Below, one piece after another: positions 1 to 5,983 of a stretch of DNA of 15,797 nucleotides. How positions within the stretch are numbered: position 1 is the first letter of the stretch; every line of letters starts with the position of its first letter. Source of the stretch: Planctomycetaceae bacterium (GTDB taxonomy: Bacteria; Planctomycetota; Planctomycetia; Pirellulales; Pirellulaceae); the NCBI GenBank assembly GCA_012965455.1, contig DTSG01000104.1:1-15797 (forward strand), given 5' to 3'. The position numbers and the translations under genes are program-made. The notes below the pieces were generated by a model that made no database searches, was not told the origin of the DNA, and saw only the letters and a list, made by a program, of their open reading frames with translations.

Positions 1-70
1 GGTGTTGCCGACAGCGTCAGTACATCCACATTGTTGACAACGTTCTTCAACCGCTCTTTAATTTCAACTC
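1..70 (-). repeat. Inverted copy of an internal mfd segment (fold-back)
   Basis: Bases 1-70 are a perfect reverse complement of bases 602-671, so base n pairs with base 672-n. Identity stops abruptly at base 71, where ordinary mfd coding sequence resumes. The repeat starts at the window's first base, so it may extend further left. Translating through it gives a false N-terminus (MLTTFFNRSLIST) that is antisense mfd and not Mfd-like. A perfect 70-base inverted copy at a sequence edge is typical of a fold-back chimera from multiple displacement amplification, a library artefact or misassembly. A genuine inverted duplication is possible but less likely. Confidence 0.95.
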
Positions 71-72
71 AA

Positions 73-1800
73 AATGCTGTGCTAGATATGGCAGCCGAAT
101 TGTTGGAATTGCAAGCCAATCGCCAAGCTCGACCAGGTATCGAATTCCACGAAGACTCAAATTGGCAACAAGAATTTGATGCATCATTTCCCTATGTAGA
201 AACCGCCGATCAGTTAAGTGCCATTGAAGATATCAAAGAAGATATGCAGAGCCGGCGTAGCATGGACCGCTTGCTGTGTGGTGACGTTGGATTCGGCAAA
301 ACGGAAGTCGCGATGCGAGCTGTTTTCAAAGCTATCGACAGTGGTTACCAGGTTGCCGTGTTAGTACCAACGACGATCTTGGCGGAACAACATTACCACA
401 CGTTCAAAGACCGCATGGCACAGTTCCCGATCAAAGTTGCTCGCTTAAGTCGCTTTGCTTCAACCGCAGAACAACATGAGGTCGTGCGGGGACTACGACA
501 AGGCAGCATTGATGTCGTCATTGGCACGCACCGAGTGGCATCTAAGGACGTACAATTTGCAAACTTGGGACTAGTCATCATTGATGAAGAGCAACGTTTT
601 GGAGTTGAAATTAAAGAGCGGTTGAAGAACGTTGTCAACAATGTGGATGTACTGACGCTGTCGGCAACACCGATTCCAAGAACCTTACATATGGCGATGG
701 TCGGCGTACGTGACATTTCAAATTTACTGGTCGCACCAGAAGAACGCGTGTCGATTGAAACACGCGTTGTCCGCTTTCAAGAAGAATTAGTCCGCACAGC
801 GATTCAACGTGAAATAGACCGCAACGGTCAAGTGTTCTACGTCCACAACCGCGTTCACGATATTGAATCCGTTAAACGGCGATTGCAGAGGATTGTACCG
901 CAAGCACGTATCGAAATCGGTCACGGTCAAATGAAGGAGTCAGACTTAGAGCAAGTCATGGTTGGCTTTGTGAATCATGACTATGACATACTGCTGGCGA
1001 CCACCATCGTCGAAAGCGGTTTGGATATTCCCAATGCAAACACAATCTTTGTGGATGACGCCAATCGATATGGACTGTCAGATTTACATCAATTGCGTGG
1101 CCGCGTAGGTCGCTACAAACACCGCGCTTATTGTTACATGCTCGTCGATAAACACAAACATATTACTCCTGATGCGGCACGTCGGCTACGCGCTATCGAG
1201 GAGTACAGCGAGATGGGAGCAGGGTTTGCGATTTCAATGAGAGATCTGGAAATTCGTGGAGCTGGTAATTTATTAGGGCCTCAACAAAGCGGCCACATTG
1301 CCACGGTGGGTTATGAATTTTATTGCGGACTGCTCGAAAAAGCCGTGCGACAACTTAAAAAATTACCGCCCAAGCTGGCAGTCGATGTTGAATTGGACCT
1401 GCCGGTTGACGCTTATCTGCCTCATGATTATGTAACCGATATCCGAGCACGCATCGATTTTTACCGTCGGCTTTCAATAATATGTGAATTTGGTGAAATT
1501 AGTGAGCTTGAAACCGAATTAAAAGACCGCTTTGGCCACTTGCCAACTTGTGTAACCCAACTGCTCGAATTGTCCGAAATTCGCTTAGAAGCTGCACTTT
1601 GGCAGATTGCCGCCATCATCAATGACGATGGTTTTCTACGTATTCGATACACCGATGCGGCGCGTATCAAACAACTCGCACGCAATTCAGCTATCAACCT
1701 GCGAATTGCGGATGATCGCACTGCCTACGTGACGGTCCCCAAAACCGTTTCAGAAGGTGCTTTGATGATCGAGTTCGTTAAATCGCTGTTGCAGCCATAG
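73..1800 (+). CDS. mfd: Transcription-repair coupling factor Mfd, 3' part only
   Basis: Mfd is an ATP-driven dsDNA translocase that removes RNA polymerase stalled at lesions and recruits UvrA for nucleotide excision repair. About 576 residues are present, corresponding to roughly the C-terminal half of the ~1150-residue family. The UvrB-like N-terminal domains and most of the RNA polymerase-interacting domain are missing. With residue 1 at base 31, the visible motifs are Walker A GDVGFGKT (84-91), DEEQ (185-188), SATPIPRTL, VESGLDIPNANT and QLRGRVGR. A C-terminal D7/TRCF domain follows at roughly 455-560, with the usual RIDFYRRL and DRFGHLP stretches. The apparent ATG at base 31 lies in the inverted copy and is not a real start; native sequence begins at about base 71. 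The truncation is therefore a property of the sequence end, not evidence of a pseudogene. A secreted isomerase gene follows 65 bases downstream on the same strand. Confidence 0.95.
   Translation, partial: NAVLDMAAELLELQANRQARPGIEFHEDSNWQQEFDASFPYVETADQLSAIEDIKEDMQSRRSMDRLLCGDVGFGKTEVAMRAVFKAIDSGYQVAVLVPTTILAEQHYHTFKDRMAQFPIKVARLSRFASTAEQHEVVRGLRQGSIDVVIGTHRVASKDVQFANLGLVIIDEEQRFGVEIKERLKNVVNNVDVLTLSATPIPRTLHMAMVGVRDISNLLVAPEERVSIETRVVRFQEELVRTAIQREIDRNGQVFYVHNRVHDIESVKRRLQRIVPQARIEIGHGQMKESDLEQVMVGFVNHDYDILLATTIVESGLDIPNANTIFVDDANRYGLSDLHQLRGRVGRYKHRAYCYMLVDKHKHITPDAARRLRAIEEYSEMGAGFAISMRDLEIRGAGNLLGPQQSGHIATVGYEFYCGLLEKAVRQLKKLPPKLAVDVELDLPVDAYLPHDYVTDIRARIDFYRRLSIICEFGEISELETELKDRFGHLPTCVTQLLELSEIRLEAALWQIAAIINDDGFLRIRYTDAARIKQLARNSAINLRIADDRTAYVTVPKTVSEGALMIEFVKSLLQP
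602..671 (+). repeat. Native arm of the 70-base inverted repeat
   Basis: This segment lies inside mfd and encodes the stretch between the DEEQRFG and SATPIPRTL helicase motifs. Both motifs are normal here and the reading frame is uninterrupted, so this arm is the original and bases 1-70 are the copy. The arms are separated by 531 bases. Confidence 0.95.
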
Positions 1801-1865
1801 CCCCGAAAACCCTACAATCCCCGAGAATTTATTGTGTATTGACCCTTGAGGGATTTAGGTTACGG

Positions 1866-3158
1866 ATGATTGACGGAGTTAAACTACGACAAGGATTTAT
1901 ATGTACCATCGCCGGGCTACTCGGGCTTATCGCCTCCGCGCTACTTGCTCAAACGGTTCCCCAACAGACCCCTATTTATCCTGAGGGTTATCCAACAGCA
2001 ACGCAGCTACAGCATCAACAGAACCCGCGAGTGGCAAATCTTCCCCGCAGCCGTAATCCCCAAGCTGCTCAGCAGCCGCAACGCCGCCGGCAACCACCGC
2101 TGCAAACGCCTAAGTTGTTTAAGCCAACAACCGTACTAGCGACCGTTGGGTCCGAGTACATCATGGCTGGTGATTTATTGCCGCGAGTCGAAATGGTGAT
2201 ATGGAACTTCATTCAAGATATTCCTCCGGCGGAGTTAACCAAGTACCGTGACGACATTGCGCGACAAAAAGAAATCCTCTTAACGACGCTGTTACAACAA
2301 GCGATTGACGCCAAAGTCCTGTACGTGGCATTTCGCAAATCATTGAAACCAGAGGAACTGAAAACGTTAGATGAACGAATCGACTCCGTCTCCTCCGCAG
2401 CTTTCGACGGTGCCCTTGAAGAAATGCTGCCGCGCGTCAAAGCCGCTGACAAAAAGCAACTCAAACAACTTCGTCAAGAAGATATGCACTTAGCCCAATT
2501 GAGCATTTTAATGGTCGCCGACGAAGCTGAGACGATGCATGAGCTCGATCAGATTCTCCGCCGCTTTGGATCTTCCTACGCCATGGAAAAGATGAGGTTC
2601 GCGGAAGTTAATTTCGGCCGCCAATTGATCGTACAAAACGTGAACTTGCAAGAAGAAATCACCCATCGGCAAATGCTGGACTACTATAACAAAAACATAG
2701 CCGATTATCAATTTAACACCAAAGCACGCTGGCAACAAATTTCAGTTCTATACAAAAACCACCCGCAGCAAGAAGCCTACCGGCTTGTTTGTGAAATGGG
2801 AAACCGAGTGTTAAATGGTGCTCCGTTTGCTGAAGTTGCCAAACAATTGTCAGAAGATCTAAAAGCAAAGAATGGTGGCAATTATGATTGGGTTGAACCA
2901 GGCAACCTCGTTAGTAAACAATTAGACCAAGCGATCTTCAACTTACCGGTGAATCGCATGAGTCCAGTCATCAGCGACGACAAAGGTGTGCATATCATTC
3001 GAGTGGTTGAGCGAACCGTCGCCGGCAAGCAGGCATTTGTCGAAGTGCAAAATGACATTAAAGACCAACTGCGGATTATCCGCCGCAATGAAACTGTGCA
3101 AAAATACATTGCAAAAGTCAAACTGCAAGTCCCCGTCTGGAACAGTCTCGCCCAGTAG
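1866..3158 (+). CDS. Secreted parvulin-type (PpiC/SurA-like) peptidyl-prolyl isomerase
   Basis: This is a predicted exported folding factor that would isomerise Xaa-Pro bonds in envelope or secreted proteins. I chose the ATG at 1866 (430 residues) over an in-frame TTG at 1839. GAGGGA sits 12 bases upstream of the ATG, and starting there puts a basic residue pair directly before a hydrophobic signal segment (residues ~9-28, likely cleaved after LLA). A Gln/Pro-rich linker follows (about 30-85), then a charged helical SurA-N-like region (about 95-280). The parvulin domain lies at about 286-385, with the family's conserved GG-x-YDWVEPG turn, the hydrophobic AIFNLPV helix and a final GVHIIRVVER strand. 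It lies downstream of mfd on the same strand, so co-transcription is possible, but the functions are not obviously related. The general PPIase assignment is firm; whether it acts like SurA on outer-membrane proteins is inference. Confidence 0.88.
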   Translation: MIDGVKLRQGFICTIAGLLGLIASALLAQTVPQQTPIYPEGYPTATQLQHQQNPRVANLPRSRNPQAAQQPQRRRQPPLQTPKLFKPTTVLATVGSEYIMAGDLLPRVEMVIWNFIQDIPPAELTKYRDDIARQKEILLTTLLQQAIDAKVLYVAFRKSLKPEELKTLDERIDSVSSAAFDGALEEMLPRVKAADKKQLKQLRQEDMHLAQLSILMVADEAETMHELDQILRRFGSSYAMEKMRFAEVNFGRQLIVQNVNLQEEITHRQMLDYYNKNIADYQFNTKARWQQISVLYKNHPQQEAYRLVCEMGNRVLNGAPFAEVAKQLSEDLKAKNGGNYDWVEPGNLVSKQLDQAIFNLPVNRMSPVISDDKGVHIIRVVERTVAGKQAFVEVQNDIKDQLRIIRRNETVQKYIAKVKLQVPVWNSLAQ

Positions 3159-3176
3159 CGGTAGTTCTCCTACCGC
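3158..3176 (+). other. Short inverted repeat just after the isomerase stop codon
   Basis: GCGGTAG (3158-3164) and CTACCGC (3170-3176) form a perfect 7-bp stem with a 5-base loop, beginning at the last base of the isomerase stop codon. No T-run follows, so it is not a canonical intrinsic terminator. It could still slow 3' exonucleases or help termination. The rest of the 264-base gap up to gltA shows no gene. Confidence 0.35.
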
Positions 3177-3341
3177 ACCGTCAATACAAACACGGTTGTT
3201 GCGTCCACCACGTTACCGGCAAGCAACGATCGGGACGAGCGCTACGGATTGCCATATTCCGACGCCGATAAACGCTGCTGGATAGGTCGTTTTTCTATGA
3301 CCGGCGGACTCTCCACCCCTACTTTAATAACACCACCATGC

Positions 3342-3350
3342 TGGTATACT
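3342..3350 (+). promoter_or_regulatory. Possible extended -10 promoter for gltA
   Basis: TGGTATACT fits the extended -10 pattern TGnTATnnT, with one mismatch to TATAAT. No good -35 lies at the expected distance, which extended -10 promoters tolerate. Transcription would start near 3357 and leave a leader of about 66 bases. That leader holds a tiny CTTC-GAAA-GAAG hairpin (3388-3399). The call rests on pattern matching alone. Confidence 0.35.
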
Positions 3351-3422
3351 AGACGCCATAAAGATTAAAGAAATACTACATGGTAGGCTTCGAAAGAAGT
3401 GTTATTTTTACAGGCGAAATGA

Positions 3423-4694
3423 ATGTCGGATACAGCGAAATTAACGTTAGGCGAACAGGAGCTTGAGCTACCTATTATTGTCGGTTCCGAACAAGAACGT
3501 GGACTCGATATTAGTAAACTTCGAGGAGCTACTGGTGCCATCACACTGGACGAAGGCTTTGTAAATACCGGCTCCACTCAAAGCGGAATCACCTTCCTTA
3601 ATGGCGAGCAGGGGATCTTACGTTACTGTGGATATGCCATCGAAGACATCGCCGAAAAATGTGACTTCATCGATACCTGCTATCTGCTGCTACACGGTGA
3701 ATTGCCAAACGAACAACAACGCGAATCCTTCCGCAGCGGAATCATCGCCGAAATGGCTATCCCCAGTGGCGTTCAGGACTTAATACGCAGTTTCCCCACG
3801 TCTGCCCATCCGATGGCAATCATTTCAGCCGCAATTCAAGCACTTTCTACCCATCGAGCCGATCAAATGGATCCACTCGATGCTGATCAAGTGGCCAGCG
3901 CCACCCAAGGCCTGATCGCGGCCTTACCAACGATCGCCGCCTACAGCCACCGCCATACTGCCGGGCAAACCTTCATCGCTCCTAATCCAGAATTGGGATA
4001 CGTGGAAAACTTCCTCACAATGATGTTCGCCGACGAAAATGGTGAATATGAAATCGATCAAGATTTCGTCGACGCAATGAATCTACTGTTGATAGTCCAT
4101 GCTGATCACGAACAAAACTGTAGCACCTCGACCGTCCGCATGGTCGGTTCTGCAAATTCAAATCTCTACGCGTCGATAGTCGGCGGCATCTGTGCCCTGT
4201 GGGGACCACTGCACGGCGGAGCTAATGAAGCCTGTGTCAAAATGTTGAAGATGATTGCCGACGACAATAATGACGTCGCCAAATATGTAGCGAAAGCACA
4301 AGACAAAGACGATAACTTCCGCTTAATGGGCTTTGGACATCGCGTCTATAAAAACTACGACCCGCGTGCCAAGATCATCAAAAAAGCATGTGATGTGCTA
4401 CTGGAAAAACTAGACCTAGATGACCCGCTCTTCGAGATTGCACAGTCACTGGAAAAGGTTGCCTTGGAAGACTCTTATTTCGTAGATCGCAAGCTATACC
4501 CGAACGTCGATTTTTATTCGGGTGTGATTTATCGAGCGATTGGTATTCCTGTTGAAATGTTCACCGTCTTATTCTCGCTGGGACGCCTACCAGGGTGGCT
4601 CGCACACTGGCAAGAAATGCACGCTTCACCAGGCAAACGCATTTGTCGTCCGCGACAAGTCTACACGGGTCCTACCGCCCGCGAAATTCAGTAA
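3423..4694 (+). CDS. gltA: Citrate synthase
   Basis: This cytoplasmic enzyme condenses acetyl-CoA and oxaloacetate to citrate, the first step of the TCA cycle. The 423-residue length is normal for bacterial type II GltA. The catalytic triad is in place: H264 in GPLHGGANEA, H306 in GFGHRVY and D363 in NVDFYSG. The citrate-binding HADHEQN motif starts at residue 226, and RPRQVYTG lies near the C-terminus. The N-terminal GATGAITLDEGFVNTGS segment is also typical of this subgroup. The start is the ATG at 3423; AGGCGA 5 bases upstream is a weak ribosome site. The gene appears to be transcribed alone, with a 264-base gap upstream and about 210 bases downstream. Confidence 0.97.
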   Translation: MSDTAKLTLGEQELELPIIVGSEQERGLDISKLRGATGAITLDEGFVNTGSTQSGITFLNGEQGILRYCGYAIEDIAEKCDFIDTCYLLLHGELPNEQQRESFRSGIIAEMAIPSGVQDLIRSFPTSAHPMAIISAAIQALSTHRADQMDPLDADQVASATQGLIAALPTIAAYSHRHTAGQTFIAPNPELGYVENFLTMMFADENGEYEIDQDFVDAMNLLLIVHADHEQNCSTSTVRMVGSANSNLYASIVGGICALWGPLHGGANEACVKMLKMIADDNNDVAKYVAKAQDKDDNFRLMGFGHRVYKNYDPRAKIIKKACDVLLEKLDLDDPLFEIAQSLEKVALEDSYFVDRKLYPNVDFYSGVIYRAIGIPVEMFTVLFSLGRLPGWLAHWQEMHASPGKRICRPRQVYTGPTAREIQ

Positions 4695-4713
4695 CACTGC
4701 TCTTAAGTGCGGA

Positions 4714-4733
4714 CGAATTTACTCGTAAATTAC
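4714..4733 (+). other. AT-rich small inverted repeat after gltA
   Basis: AATTTA (4716-4721) and TAAATT (4726-4731) form a 6-bp AT stem with a 4-base loop, flanked by CG on both sides with one bulged base. It is too weak to call a terminator with confidence. The surrounding gap (4695-4904) shows no coding potential. It contains an isolated TTGACA at 4783-4788 with no matching -10 at normal spacing. Confidence 0.2.
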
Positions 4734-4904
4734 GAATTTCCAGTAGCTGCTCACAATCGCTACAACTGGTTTATCTGCTTAATTGACAGGTTCATAGCTT
4801 TCTCAACCTCTCTCGCCGTAGCCCTTTGTACGCGCCGATAACAAAAGTACGGATATTCTCCGACGAACACTTTTTTTGTTAGCCGCGTGCATGGAAGCCT
4901 ACGA

Positions 4905-5948
4905 ATGATTTTTTGTCTTAATAATAGACTATTCCAATCGATCATTGCGACAACCATTGGAATACTAATCGCTAGTCAGGCGACAGCCGCTGAGCCGACT
5001 GCGCGCCCAGTCCAGAATCGCCAACCTGTTATCAGCAGCGTCTGTTTGCAAACCGCGGGGGATCTCATGGCGACCGCCGGCGATGATCACATCGTACGGA
5101 TCTGGAATTTAAAAACTGGAACGCAGGTGCATGAACTGCACGGACACAACGGCTGGGTTCGCACAGCCAAGTTCATTGGAAACTCAAATATTCTGGCAAC
5201 CGCAGGCGACGATGGTCAAGTCATTCGCTGGGACTGTGTCAGTGGGCAACAACTAGACGTGCTGCTTACACTTGACCATGCCATTTGGCGTATCGCTGTA
5301 AACCCTCAAGCCACCCAACTAGCGGTCGGTGGATTCACGTCGACCGTGACCGTCGTTGATTTAGCCGATAAACAGATCACGCAGCAGCATCAGCATCCCA
5401 CATCGGATATACGCGGCCTAGCGTACTCCACAACTGGTGACCGCCTGGCCTGTGGTGGCCGCGACGGAATGATTCGCATCTGGTCCACAACAACCGCCGC
5501 GCTACTTGCTACGGTGACAGCTCATCAACGGAGAATCCGAGACCTCAGCTTTATCAAATCCGATTCGCATATCGTCAGTATCAGTGATGATCGCACCCTC
5601 CGCGTAAGCCCACTTACCGCCGATCCAACTGGCAAAAATCCGGGATATTCCATCGCACTCGAAAAACAACTTCCGTTTGCATTGACCGTGTGCGGAGCTG
5701 CACAAGTTGCCATTGGCAGCAGCGATAACCAAATTCACCTCTGGAATATCGACACCAAACAACAAACTCGCATTTTTCAAGGCCACACCGGCAGCGTCAT
5801 CACGCTAGACTTTTCACCCTCAGACGACGGCCGCACAGGACTACTCGTTTCCGGTAGTTTTGATACGTCCATTCGCACGTGGCAAATAAAGACTAATACA
5901 GAAGAAGCAATTCGAGTCAGTAAACAATCCACTGCTAATCGTAAATAG
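4905..5948 (+). CDS. Secreted seven-bladed WD40 beta-propeller protein
   Basis: The protein has 347 residues from the ATG at 4905. I prefer this over the in-frame GTG at 4887 because GGAAG lies 7 bases upstream and the signal peptide then begins at the correct distance. The hydrophobic segment (about 10-26) is followed by a signal-peptidase-like ATA-A site near residue 28. The rest divides into about seven WD40 units, near residues 42-68, 83-110, 125-152, 168-193, 210-235, 256-281 and 297-327. Several have clear D-x-x-IRIW or GHxGxV features; blades 3 and 5 are degenerate. No catalytic domain is present, so it is probably a binding scaffold outside the cytoplasm. The next gene starts 35 bases downstream and encodes a large secreted protein, so the two may be co-expressed. 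The ligand is unknown. Confidence 0.88.
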   Translation: MIFCLNNRLFQSIIATTIGILIASQATAAEPTARPVQNRQPVISSVCLQTAGDLMATAGDDHIVRIWNLKTGTQVHELHGHNGWVRTAKFIGNSNILATAGDDGQVIRWDCVSGQQLDVLLTLDHAIWRIAVNPQATQLAVGGFTSTVTVVDLADKQITQQHQHPTSDIRGLAYSTTGDRLACGGRDGMIRIWSTTTAALLATVTAHQRRIRDLSFIKSDSHIVSISDDRTLRVSPLTADPTGKNPGYSIALEKQLPFALTVCGAAQVAIGSSDNQIHLWNIDTKQQTRIFQGHTGSVITLDFSPSDDGRTGLLVSGSFDTSIRTWQIKTNTEEAIRVSKQSTANRK

Positions 5949-5983
5949 CTCTACCATTTTCCCCGCTCTCCTAAAACACGTCC

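Noticed and set aside
31..72. ATG at base 31 as the start of mfd
   Set aside because: It lies in the inverted 70-base copy; the 13 residues it adds are antisense mfd and do not resemble Mfd.
1839..1865. TTG at 1839 as the start of the peptidyl-prolyl isomerase
   Set aside because: The ATG at 1866 has a better ribosome site and gives a normal signal peptide; the TTG adds nine residues before it with no support.
4887..4904. GTG at 4887 as the start of the WD40 protein
   Set aside because: The ATG at 4905 has GGAAG 7 bases upstream and a properly placed signal peptide.
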